Assembly: GCF_011305995.1 (NCBI RefSeq)
Contig: NZ_CP049910.1
Location: 6,152,501 to 6,216,500 of the forward strand
Length of the DNA stretch: 64,000 bases
From: Diaphorobacter sp. HDW4A
GTDB taxonomy: Bacteria; Pseudomonadota; Gammaproteobacteria; Burkholderiales; Burkholderiaceae_C
Reading direction: 5' to 3'
Shown here: piece after piece, positions 1 through 9,000 of the stretch
Numbering within the stretch: position 1 is the first letter of the stretch
How the letters are laid out: each line of letters begins with the position of its first letter
The notes under the pieces: generated by a model
Told to the model about the DNA's origin: nothing
Databases searched by the model: none
What the model saw: only the letters and a program-made list of their open reading frames with translations
Made by a program: the position numbers and the translations under genes

Positions 1-42
1 GCCGAGCTGGTCGCCCGTGGCCTCATCGCGGACGAAGCCTGA
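1..42 (+). CDS. C-terminal end of an unidentified gene (partial)
   Basis: Frame 1 is open from the window edge and ends in TGA with the tail AELVARGLIADEA. Only 13 residues are visible, so the family cannot be named. It lies 67 bp before the DUF1214 gene on the same strand and may be the preceding member of the same cluster. Confidence 0.45.
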   Translation, partial: AELVARGLIADEA

Positions 43-109
43 TTCTTTTCCTCCATTCGCCGCGCGTGGTCTGCCAAGGCAACGCGCGGCACACCAAGAG
101 AGCTACATC

Positions 110-1219
110 ATGGATGAGCACACTTTGAACGAACAGCTGATGAGCGGCGAGACCTGGTCGCAGTTCTGCGACCATCTCAAACGCTGCGGCCAGCAGATTT
201 TGCGTCCCGAAACACCGGCCGATCCCGCCACGCGCGCTGAGGGTTACCGCTATCTCACCAGACTGCTGCGCATTGCGCTGGAGATGCATGTGGAGTTCGC
301 CGATCCGGCGTTTCCCAGCTTCTTCAAGACCTCGCACGAGACCGCCAAGATCGGTGCGGACAATCCGGACAACATCTACGAATACGCGCGCCTGAACGGT
401 GCCATGCAGTACCGTATTCTTGGCCATCGCGGCAGCGTGCCGTATTTGAGCTTTTGCACGCAAAAAGGCGGCTACGAAACCGACGGCCGCATGGTGGTGA
501 CCGGCTTTCTGGACGCCAACCAGCTCAAGACCGACAAGGACGGCAACTTCGAGATCATCGTCAGCCGCGAGCCGCAGTCCGGCAACTGGCTGCCGATGGA
601 AGATGCCTCGGTCTCGCTGCTGGTGCGCCAGACCTTCATGGACCGCAAGACGGAAGTACCGGCCAAGCTTTCGATCGAGCGCATCGGCACCACGGACAAG
701 CCCGGCCCGCTCGATCCGCTGGTGCTCGCGCAATCGCTGCAGCGCGTGACCGCGTTCGTCGAGAACACCGCCAAACTGTTCGCCGACTGGGCCGAAAGCT
801 ACCAGCCGCACAGCAACCAGTTGCCACCGGCCGACCAAGCCTATTGCCAATCGGTGGGCGGCGATCCCAACATCTTCTACTACCACTCGCATTGGCAGCT
901 GGGCGAAGACCAGGCGCTGGTCATCCACGTCGACAAGGTGCCGGAATGCGCGTTCTGGAACCTGCAGATCAACAACTACTGGCTGGAGTCTCTCGACTAC
1001 CGCCATCACCAAATCTGCATCAACAAGCATCAGGCGCAGTACGACGAAAATGGCGGCGTCACGCTGGTGCTGAGCGAGCGCGATCCCGGCGTGGCCAACT
1101 GGCTGCAGACCGCAGGCGTTCGCCAGGGAACCATGTGCCTGCGCTGGGTGGGCGCGAAAGAGCAATGTCACCCCACGACCCGTGTCGTGCCCGTGGACCA
1201 ACTGGCGGAGGTCGCATGA
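110..1219 (+). CDS. DUF1214 domain-containing protein
   Basis: A 369-residue protein. The start is placed at the ATG before DEHTLNEQ; the frame is open further upstream, but that stretch is low-complexity Arg/Pro sequence outside the likely protein. The C-terminal third (about residues 288-346) has the DUF1214 signature: an NNYWLESLDYRHH segment followed by a DPGVANWLQTAG motif and CLRW. The family has no assigned reaction; members often sit beside steroid, terpenoid or aromatic catabolism genes. The stop overlaps the ATG of the next gene (ATGA), so the two are translationally coupled. The five following genes run in the same direction. The domain call is firm; the biochemical role is unknown. 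Confidence 0.85.
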   Translation: MDEHTLNEQLMSGETWSQFCDHLKRCGQQILRPETPADPATRAEGYRYLTRLLRIALEMHVEFADPAFPSFFKTSHETAKIGADNPDNIYEYARLNGAMQYRILGHRGSVPYLSFCTQKGGYETDGRMVVTGFLDANQLKTDKDGNFEIIVSREPQSGNWLPMEDASVSLLVRQTFMDRKTEVPAKLSIERIGTTDKPGPLDPLVLAQSLQRVTAFVENTAKLFADWAESYQPHSNQLPPADQAYCQSVGGDPNIFYYHSHWQLGEDQALVIHVDKVPECAFWNLQINNYWLESLDYRHHQICINKHQAQYDENGGVTLVLSERDPGVANWLQTAGVRQGTMCLRWVGAKEQCHPTTRVVPVDQLAEVA

Positions 1220-2403
1220 ACGCACCTATGCAAGCTGCGCCGCTCGATGTGCCAGAGCTGCTGCAAGCCGCGCGCGAGCGGGCGCCGGGCCTGAGTAACT
1301 TTGGCGACGACAACTACCGAGCGGCACTGGAAGTGCTCACCCAATCGCTGAACACCGAAGCCAAGCTCACTGCCACCGGATTGGCGATGATGCGCGAGCG
1401 CATCGTGGGCCAGTTGGTGAACCGGCTCGTCATGGAAGACTGTTTCGCGCGCCATCCGGAGATTGCGCAGATCCAGATCGACGATCCGCTGGTCATCGTC
1501 GGCCTGCCGCGCACCGGCACCACGATGCTGCAACGCACGCTGGCCGTAGACCCGCGCTTTTACTCTGCCGCCTGGTGGGAGACGCGCTATCCCGCGCCGC
1601 TCGCCGAAGAGGGGCCAAAGGAGTCGGCCAAACGCATCGAGATGGCGAAGGCAGAAGTCGCCCAGACCATCGAAGCCATTCCGCAGATTCTGTCGATTCA
1701 TCCCATGAGCGCCACGCTGTGCGACGAGGAATTCATGCTCATGGAGCATTCATTTCTCTGCGCCATGGACGCTTACGCTGATGTGCCGAGCTACACCGCT
1801 TGGCTTGACCAGCAGGATCAGCGCCCGGTCTACACACAGCTCAAGAAGATGCTGCAACTGCTGCAATGGCAAAAGCAACTGCGCGGCGAACCGCAGGGCG
1901 AGCGTTGGCTGCTCAAGGCGCCGCAGCATCTGCATACGCTGGAGATTTTGCTGTCGGTCTTTCCCAAGGCGCAGGTCATCCTGACCCATCGCGAGCCCGC
2001 GCAGACGATTCCCTCGATGGCCAGCATGGCGCACACGCTGTGGCAAATCTACAGCGATCAGGCCGATCCTCGCTCCGCCGGCAAGCAGTGGAACAGCCGC
2101 ATGGCGCGCGGCATCCATCACACCATGCAGGTGCGTGACCACCAGGACGCTGGGCGCTTTCTGGACATCCATTTCGCCGACGCCGTGGCCAAGCCCATCG
2201 AGGTGCTGGAGACGGTCTACCGCTTCGCAGGACTTGACTTCACCGAGCAAGCCCGCGCCGCCGCCCAGCATTGGCTGGCGAGCAATGGCCGCGAGAAACG
2301 CGCGGGCCACGACTACACGCTGGAGACGTTTGGCCTCTGCGAGCAGCAGATGCAGGACGACTACGCGCCCTACCGGGAAAGGCATCTGGCATCGCGTAGC
2401 TGA
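1216..2403 (+). CDS. sulfotransferase family protein
   Basis: A 395-residue protein starting at the ATG that overlaps the preceding stop. Residues about 94-105 read VIVGLPRTGTTM, the 5'-phosphosulfate (PAPS-binding) P-loop-like motif of the Sulfotransfer_3 family. Further along, LLKAPQHLHTLEILLSVFPKAQ and ILTHREP match the family's central strand and its 3'-phosphate-binding Arg region. Bacterial members of this group would transfer sulfate from PAPS to a small hydroxylated molecule, but many members in catabolic clusters have no shown activity. Linkage to DUF1214, SnoaL and SDR genes suggests a role on a small hydrophobic substrate. The exact acceptor cannot be inferred. Confidence 0.85.
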   Translation: MNAPMQAAPLDVPELLQAARERAPGLSNFGDDNYRAALEVLTQSLNTEAKLTATGLAMMRERIVGQLVNRLVMEDCFARHPEIAQIQIDDPLVIVGLPRTGTTMLQRTLAVDPRFYSAAWWETRYPAPLAEEGPKESAKRIEMAKAEVAQTIEAIPQILSIHPMSATLCDEEFMLMEHSFLCAMDAYADVPSYTAWLDQQDQRPVYTQLKKMLQLLQWQKQLRGEPQGERWLLKAPQHLHTLEILLSVFPKAQVILTHREPAQTIPSMASMAHTLWQIYSDQADPRSAGKQWNSRMARGIHHTMQVRDHQDAGRFLDIHFADAVAKPIEVLETVYRFAGLDFTEQARAAAQHWLASNGREKRAGHDYTLETFGLCEQQMQDDYAPYRERHLASRS

Positions 2404-2475
2404 AGGTCACGTTTTCATTCGCTTTCACCATGGCGGTGCGCCGCACCGAACCACTACAACAGGAGACAAAAGCAC

Positions 2476-2931
2476 ATGTTGGACCTCGAAGCCATCGAGC
2501 GCATCAAGCAGCTCAAGGCGCGGTACTTTCGCGCCATCGATACTTGCAATCTGGAGTTGCTCCAAGGCATGTTGACGCCGGACATCAAGCTGGCCTTTCA
2601 AAGCCCGGCCTATGAATTCCATTTGGAAGGCGTCGACAAGGCGCTTGATTTCTACAAGACCTCGTTCACCAAGACCCGCCTGGCCATGCACAACGGTCAC
2701 ACGCCCGAGATCGAGGTGAACGGTGACACGGCCACCGGTCTTTGGTATCTGAACTACGTCTTCATCAACCTCGAAGAAAAGACGCACATGAATGGCGGCG
2801 CCATCTACGAAGACCGCTATGTGAGGCGCAATGGCGTGTGGTGGATCGCGCAGACGGGCTACAAGACCCTGCTCGAGACCGTGCAGCCACTCAGCGAGCA
2901 ACTGCAAATCACGTCCAAACCGATCAACTGA
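2476..2931 (+). CDS. SnoaL-like / NTF2-fold protein, copy 1
   Basis: A 151-residue protein of the SnoaL-like (NTF2 fold, cone-shaped alpha+beta barrel) group that includes small isomerases, hydratases and dehydrochlorinases. The pattern is typical: an N-terminal helix IKQLKARYFRAIDTCNLE, the HNGHTPEI strand, a GLWYLNYVFIN strand and YEDRYVRRNGVWWI at the end. A possible ribosome-binding site AGGAGA (2460-2465) precedes the ATG. A second copy at 4438 shares long identical stretches, for example IKQLKARYFR.IDTCNLELL and MHNGHTPEI. The pocket residues cannot be tied to a reaction, so enzyme or binding protein both remain possible. Confidence 0.85.
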   Translation: MLDLEAIERIKQLKARYFRAIDTCNLELLQGMLTPDIKLAFQSPAYEFHLEGVDKALDFYKTSFTKTRLAMHNGHTPEIEVNGDTATGLWYLNYVFINLEEKTHMNGGAIYEDRYVRRNGVWWIAQTGYKTLLETVQPLSEQLQITSKPIN

Positions 2932-2944
2932 AGCGAGGCTCAAG

Positions 2945-3424
2945 ATGACCAAAGCTGCCAATCTCGTCACCTCCATCACCGTCGAAATCAACGCGCCTGC
3001 CAGTCTGGTGTGGGAGGTGCTGACCGATCTTGAGAACTACTGTCACTGGAACCGCTTCTGCCCTGACATTCGCTGCGGGCTGCAGCTCAATGATCTGGTT
3101 GCTATGCAAACCCGCCATCCGATCACGGGCGACGTTTGGCCCGTCAACGAATATCTGGTGGCCTTCGAGCCGGAGCATCTGCTGTCCTGGGAGCAGCGCC
3201 CGGTGCCGGAGAACAAGGATGCCGCGCGCCGCGATCAGTACATCGAAGCGATCGACGCCAACCGCTGCACTTACTTCACGACCGATCAGTTTCTGGGCCT
3301 CAATGCCGACACCATCATGCGCGAGCATGGCGCGTGGGTGAAGATGGCCTTCGACCAGGTCGCGGTCGATCTGAAAAAACGCGCCGAAGAACTGCAGCGA
3401 GCCCGCGCTGCGGCGGCAGTCTGA
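2945..3424 (+). CDS. SRPBCC family protein (polyketide cyclase/START-like)
   Basis: A 159-residue protein that begins 13 bp after the preceding stop. The SRPBCC (Bet v1-like) fold is recognised from SITVEINAPASLVWEVLTDLENYCHWNRFCPDI near the N-terminus, then a W...ENK loop and a long amphipathic C-terminal helix (MAFDQVAVDLKKRAEELQRA). This fold binds hydrophobic ligands in a deep pocket. Inside this cluster it could act as a lipophilic-substrate carrier or cyclase/hydratase; the sequence does not decide. The ATG at 2945 is chosen because homology-like sequence begins there and the upstream extension would overlap the previous gene. Confidence 0.85.
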   Translation: MTKAANLVTSITVEINAPASLVWEVLTDLENYCHWNRFCPDIRCGLQLNDLVAMQTRHPITGDVWPVNEYLVAFEPEHLLSWEQRPVPENKDAARRDQYIEAIDANRCTYFTTDQFLGLNADTIMREHGAWVKMAFDQVAVDLKKRAEELQRARAAAAV

Positions 3425-3586
3425 GAACGTGTTTACGGTCTCCACATGGTCTTGCAGGCGCGGCCTCGGGCGGTCTGCTGCGTTGCAAATCCTCGCAATA
3501 GCCCGAGCTATTGCTGCGGTTTGCGCCTTGCAGCCCATCCCGATCCGCATCCTGCAAGCCTCGCGATGAAGATCGCAAACACGTTC
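3425..3586. repeat. about 160 bp imperfect palindromic intergenic element
   Basis: The ends are GAACGTGTTTACGGTCT at the left and, read on the opposite strand from the right, GAACGTGTTTGCGATCT. The arms share further words (CTTGCAGG, TTGC..GC) and the centre contains GCAATAGCccgaGCTATTGC, a near-perfect hairpin. It starts one base after the SRPBCC stop codon and ends 38 bp before the SDR gene. The architecture is that of a REP/BIME- or MITE-like dispersed element. It has no coding potential. Confidence 0.7.
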
Positions 3587-3624
3587 TGAACCACCACATC
3601 ACCAAAACTCCAACGGAGACCTGT

Positions 3625-4419
3625 ATGCTATTGAAGAACAAAGTCATCATCATTTCGGGCATTGGCCCGGGCATGGGTATCAAGCTCGCGTTGCGCGCGG
3701 CGGAATATCAGGCCAAGGCGGTGGTGCTTGCCGCCCGCACCCAGTCCATGCTGGACGACACCGAAACCGCGATCCGCGAGGCGGGTTACACCTGCGAAGT
3801 GCTCAAGGTGGCCACCGACATCGCGCAGCCCGAGCAATGCCAACGACTGGCCGCACTGACCATCGAGAAGTTCGGCCGCATCGATGCGCTGATCAACTCC
3901 GCCTACGCGCATGGCACATGGGGAACGTCCAGCAACTCGTCGATGGACGACTGGCGCAAGGTCATGGAGGTCAATCTGTATGGCTCCATGAACATGACGC
4001 AAGCCGTTGTGCCCCAAATGAAGAAACAGAAAGATGGCAGCATCGTGATGATCAACACCATGGCCACGCGCCGTCCCAATCAGCTGGAGGCCGGCTACGC
4101 GGTCTCCAAGGGGGCGCTCAAGACGGCTGTGCAGTATCTGGCCGAAGACCTCGGCCCGTTCGGCATTCGCGTTAACAGCACCTACAACGGTTGGATGTGG
4201 GGCGCGCCCGTCAAAGGCTATTTTCAGGCCGAATCCAAGCGCCAGGGCGTTCCTATGGAGTCGCTGGTGGACGTCATCGCCAAGCAGATTCCGCTGCGCC
4301 ATGAGATTCCGGACGATGCAGATTGTGCGGCTGCCGCACTCTATCTGGCCAGCGACTACGCGCGCGTCGTGACCGGCGCGCAGCTTGACGTGAGCGGTGG
4401 TCATTACCTGCCGCACTGA
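3625..4419 (+). CDS. short-chain dehydrogenase/reductase (SDR)
   Basis: A 264-residue classical SDR. It shows the N-terminal glycine-rich cofactor motif (SGIGPGMG, about residues 10-17), NSAYAHG in place of the usual NNAG segment, and the active-site arrangement with Tyr and Lys in GYAVSKGALKTAVQ. The C-terminus DVSGGHYLPH is typical. The catalytic Ser region reads VMINTMATRR, so the usual Ser is not obvious. It would oxidise or reduce a secondary alcohol/ketone with NAD(P)(H). ACGGAGAC (3613-3620) is a plausible ribosome-binding site. It sits between two SnoaL-like paralogues, consistent with successive steps on one substrate, which is inference. Confidence 0.88.
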   Translation: MLLKNKVIIISGIGPGMGIKLALRAAEYQAKAVVLAARTQSMLDDTETAIREAGYTCEVLKVATDIAQPEQCQRLAALTIEKFGRIDALINSAYAHGTWGTSSNSSMDDWRKVMEVNLYGSMNMTQAVVPQMKKQKDGSIVMINTMATRRPNQLEAGYAVSKGALKTAVQYLAEDLGPFGIRVNSTYNGWMWGAPVKGYFQAESKRQGVPMESLVDVIAKQIPLRHEIPDDADCAAAALYLASDYARVVTGAQLDVSGGHYLPH

Positions 4420-4437
4420 AACTCAGCCGAGAACACC

Positions 4438-4917
4438 ATGCAAACGCTTTTTGACATCGAAGAGATCAAACAACTCAAGGCGCGTTACTTTCGCGGCATC
4501 GATACCTGCAATCTGGAACTTCTCGCAACAGTGCTGGCAAGCGATGCTTACATCCGCTTTGACAGCCCGACTTACCAGTTCGAGATCAACGGCATCGACC
4601 AGGCCATCGAGTTCTACCGCAACGCATTCACGCATCGGCGCTTTGGCATGCATAACGGACATACGCCTGAAATCAAGGTGGATGGCGATGTGGCCACGGG
4701 GATCTGGTACCTGAACGATCTGTTCATCAACCTCGATGAGCAGACCATTCTCACCGGCAGCGCGCTGTACGAGGACCGCTACATCAAGATCGCCGGGCAA
4801 TGGCGCATTCAGCGCACCGGCTACAAGCGGCTGCTGGAGATGATCGAGCCGCTCAGCGCGGGTTGCCGGATCACGTCGCAGCCGATCATGCCGCAGCCTG
4901 TTACAAGCGGCGTGTGA
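4438..4917 (+). CDS. SnoaL-like / NTF2-fold protein, copy 2
   Basis: A 159-residue paralogue of the protein at 2476, with the same order of motifs: IKQLKARYFRGIDTCNLELL, MHNGHTPEIKVDGD, GIWYLNDLFINL, LYEDRYIK and a TGYKRLLEMIEPLS tail. The C-terminus is slightly longer (PIMPQPVTSGV). The two copies probably arose by duplication and may act on related intermediates or form a heteromeric pair. It begins 18 bp after the SDR stop and is the last gene of the cluster before the thiC regulatory region. Confidence 0.85.
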   Translation: MQTLFDIEEIKQLKARYFRGIDTCNLELLATVLASDAYIRFDSPTYQFEINGIDQAIEFYRNAFTHRRFGMHNGHTPEIKVDGDVATGIWYLNDLFINLDEQTILTGSALYEDRYIKIAGQWRIQRTGYKRLLEMIEPLSAGCRITSQPIMPQPVTSGV

Positions 4918-4993
4918 ATGGGCCGCTGAGCAGCCGAGAAAATGGGATGTATCGATTCGCGGAACATTTTGTTCTGATTTTTTGAAAAATCAC

Positions 4994-5021
4994 TTGAATT
5001 TCCGCCGCCGCCGCATATACT
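4994..5021 (+). promoter_or_regulatory. probable sigma-70 promoter for the thiC transcript
   Basis: TTGAAT (4994-4999) and TATACT (5016-5021) are separated by 16 bp. They are placed so that transcription would begin just before the TPP riboswitch. This is a consensus reading only, with no transcript data. Confidence 0.5.
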
Positions 5022-5027
5022 CGCGCT

Positions 5028-5118
5028 TGCTCCGGGGTGCACGTAGGCGTGCTGAGACAGTGGACTTGACCACTGGAACCGCGAACTTGATCTGGTTAGT
5101 ACCAGCGTAAGAAGAGCT
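5028..5118 (+). promoter_or_regulatory. TPP (THI-box) riboswitch
   Basis: The conserved thiamine pyrophosphate aptamer blocks are present in order: CCGGGGTGC, GCTGAGA (5051-5057), then GAACTTGATCTGGTTAGTACCAGCGT (5083-5108), close to the THI-box consensus GAACCTGATCTGGRTAATACCAGCG. It sits about 120 bp before thiC on the same strand, the usual position for this element. In Gram-negative bacteria it commonly controls translation initiation: ligand binding sequesters the ribosome-binding site. No clear U-rich terminator is visible between aptamer and start, which fits translational control, as inference. Confidence 0.93.
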
Positions 5119-5226
5119 GCAGTTGGATGTGTAGATGTGCTAGTGCGCGCCTGCCCGAAATGGGTTTGCGCGCCACCGAGTCACACGACGTTCGGCCGAT
5201 TGCGGAGCATTCCATCAGACCTTTGA

Positions 5227-7086
<1,860 letters not shown>

Positions 7087-7138
7087 AATCAGCGAAACGT
7101 GAACCACTTCCACGCGAAAGCAAATCTCATGTAAACCT

Positions 7139-7167
7139 GCCGTCCGCCTACTTGGCGGGCGGCATTT
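7139..7167 (+). terminator. intrinsic terminator after thiC
   Basis: GCCGTCCGCC and GGCGGGCGGC form a 10-bp stem (one G-U pair) with a TACTT loop, followed by ATTT. It lies 52 bp after the thiC stop. The short U tract makes it moderate in strength. Confidence 0.6.
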
Positions 7168-7300
7168 CTGGTGCAACATGGCAGCCATATCGCCATCGGT
7201 TCTGTGAGCAATGCAGGCTGCTGCGATATCGGGCCAATTGACGAGTAGGAAAATTTTTCCATTCGTCGTTCACCGCGCTTTCCAATCCAAGGAGGTTCAC

Positions 7301-7744
7301 ATGACAGCCAAGTTTCGCACCGCCGCCAAAACACTGACATCTGCAACTGTGGCAATTCTGCTGGGTGTTACCGCAATCGGCGCAACCGCTCAGCCGCGCC
7401 CCGACATCGTCAGAAATAACGATCAACGCTACGACCACCGTGGCGATGATCGCCGAGGCGACAACCGCCGTGACATGGACAATCGTCGTCACGACAACCG
7501 CCGCGCAAACCCTCCCGGCCATGCCCGCCAGGACTACCCACGCGGCGCCGGCCCGGACCACCGCTGGAACCGCGGCGACCGCATCCCACCTGCTTACCGC
7601 TCCCGCAGCTACGTCGTGGAAGATTGGCGCGGCCACCGTCTCTCAGCCCCCCCACGCGGTTATCACTGGGTCCAATACGGTGGCGACTACATGCTGGTGG
7701 CCATCGCCACAGGCGTGATCACATCCCTCATCCTAGGGAACTGA
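7301..7744 (+). CDS. RcnB-family exported protein
   Basis: A 147-residue protein with a clear signal peptide (MTAKFRTAAKTL... hydrophobic core ... ATAQP). A central region is rich in Arg, Asp, His and Asn (DDRRGDNRRDMDNRRHDNRR), and the C-terminal block PPRGYHWVQYGGDYMLVAIATGVI is the conserved signature of the RcnB family, named for a periplasmic nickel/cobalt homeostasis protein of E. coli. Most members have no shown function. A good ribosome-binding site GGAGG (7291-7295) supports the ATG at 7301. The low-complexity charged middle could bind metal or polyanions. No metal transporter is nearby. Confidence 0.8.
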   Translation: MTAKFRTAAKTLTSATVAILLGVTAIGATAQPRPDIVRNNDQRYDHRGDDRRGDNRRDMDNRRHDNRRANPPGHARQDYPRGAGPDHRWNRGDRIPPAYRSRSYVVEDWRGHRLSAPPRGYHWVQYGGDYMLVAIATGVITSLILGN

Positions 7745-7759
7745 CAGCAGAAGCACAGC

Positions 7760-7967
7760 CATCTCGCGAATAGCGAGATGGCAAAAGGCACGAGCGTAGC
7801 GAAGTGCCGAGCGCACCTCTTCATGTCACTCTTGCGGCAAGCTGTCTGAGCGGAGCGCGCCAGCGCGCAGCGAGTTTTGCCGCAGGTATTCAAGCGCGTT
7901 TTTGATTACTTTTTGCGCGCAAGCAAAAAGTGATTGCCCCGCCGGGGGCAGTCCCGGCCTCTGCCCT
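7760..7967 (+). repeat. dispersed structured repeat, copy A
   Basis: An about 208 bp non-coding element built from consecutive inverted repeats: ATCTCGCGAAtAGCGAGAT, GGCACGAGCGtagcgAAGTGCC, a GAGCGGAGCGCGC block, ACTTTTTGCgcgcaaGCAAAAAGT and a GGGGGCAGTCCC end followed by GGCCTCTGCCCT. The same blocks in the same order occur at 11486-11700, 47817-48000 and 48097-48307, with a partial copy at 54993-55063. Here it fills the convergent gap between the RcnB-like gene and ruvC. Confidence 0.8.
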
Positions 7968-7992
7968 CAAAGACGCAGCAGAAGCCAACAGC

Positions 7993-8016
7993 AAGAGGGC
8001 AGGCCAAAGCCCTCTT
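7993..8016 (-). terminator. hairpin at the 3' end of ruvC
   Basis: AAGAGGGC and GCCCTCTT form an 8-bp stem directly adjoining the ruvC stop codon. The U tract on the minus strand is weak, so termination is plausible rather than certain. Confidence 0.45.
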
Positions 8017-8565
8017 CTAGTAGCTCCGCCCCGATTTGTACATCGCATGCTGCCGCCGCTGCAGATCCGCCACCTCCCCAATCCGCGCCATAGCCGCTCC
8101 CGCATGCGCATGCGTGATCGCCAACCCCAGCGCATCCGCCGCATCGGTGCCAGGAAGCCCCGGCAACTGAAGCAATCGCCGTACCATCTCCTGCACTTGA
8201 TTCTTGGCCGCACGACCATGGCCCACCATGGCCTTCTTCATCTGCAGCGCGGTGTATTCGGCCACCGGCAGATCCTGCGAGACCAGTGCCGCGAGCGCTG
8301 CGCCGCGTGCCTGACCGAGCAGCAGCGTGGACTGCGGATTCACGTTCACGAAGACGATTTCCACCGTGGCCTGATCGGGTTGGTAGCGCTTGACCACTTC
8401 GGTCACACCTTCGAACAGCACCTTGAGACGACCGGGCAAGTCGCCGCGAGCCAACTGCGTAGTGCGGATGGTGCCGCTGGCCACGTAGCTCAGTTGATGT
8501 CCGTCGACATCCACCACGCCGAAGCCGGTGGTCTGCAGACCGGGGTCGATTCCCAAAATTCTCAC
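8017..8565 (-). CDS. ruvC: Holliday junction resolvase RuvC
   Basis: A 182-residue endonuclease that cuts Holliday junctions in a dimer, acting with RuvAB in recombinational repair. The N-terminus [14 protein letters not shown] carries the first catalytic Asp (residue 7). Glu 69 in the [12 protein letters not shown] block and the two C-terminal acidic residues in [16 protein letters not shown] complete the active site. Length and motifs are normal for the family. ruvA and ruvB are not adjacent in this window. It is convergent with the RcnB-like gene and divergent from the IclR-type gene across 435 bp. Confidence 0.97.
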   Translation of the reverse strand: MRILGIDPGLQTTGFGVVDVDGHQLSYVASGTIRTTQLARGDLPGRLKVLFEGVTEVVKRYQPDQATVEIVFVNVNPQSTLLLGQARGAALAALVSQDLPVAEYTALQMKKAMVGHGRAAKNQVQEMVRRLLQLPGLPGTDAADALGLAITHAHAGAAMARIGEVADLQRRQHAMYKSGRSY

Positions 8566-9000
8566 GCGAAGTGTTTCCTTACCCAGACATTTCAGATCCT
8601 TGGAATCACCCTGAAAGTAACGGGATTCCGATAGGCGGAACGTTAAAAATTGTCCAACAAAAGTTTTCTCAAGCTTCTAGACTGTAGCCGGAATGGAACC
8701 TGGTTGTCTGGAGACAAGGAAGCCGGTTCCTTGTTTGTTTGACACATAAGGTGCAGCCACGTCCGTGGGCTCACCATAACAGGCGATCCGGACAGGTGTG
8801 AGGTGGTGGTCCGCCGGATTGACCGAAGAAGAAAGCTAAACAGTGCCCGTGTATTTGATGACTGTCTCGTCCCCGGACGGGATCTCCAGTTGGAGCTGCC
8901 CACCAGCCACCGCAATGATCGACAGCCGCTCACCTACGCGCCTGAACTTGTCGTCGGGTGCACGCCATTGTGTACTGCCCACGCGAGGAGTGGCTGCGCC
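8566..9000. other. 435 bp divergent intergenic region between ruvC and the IclR-type gene
   Basis: No convincing gene is seen on either strand. The most structured part is a nested palindrome at 8695-8730: GGAACC ... TTGTC-tgga-GACAA ... GGTTCC. A TTGACA hexamer occurs at 8739-8744 on the plus strand but no matching -10 box could be assigned. The region probably holds the promoters of both flanking genes. Confidence 0.5.

Noticed and set aside
8643..8933. A 96-codon minus-strand frame between ruvC and the IclR-type gene
   Set aside because: Ser/Arg-rich composition, no ribosome-binding site and overlap with likely promoters; not supported as a gene.
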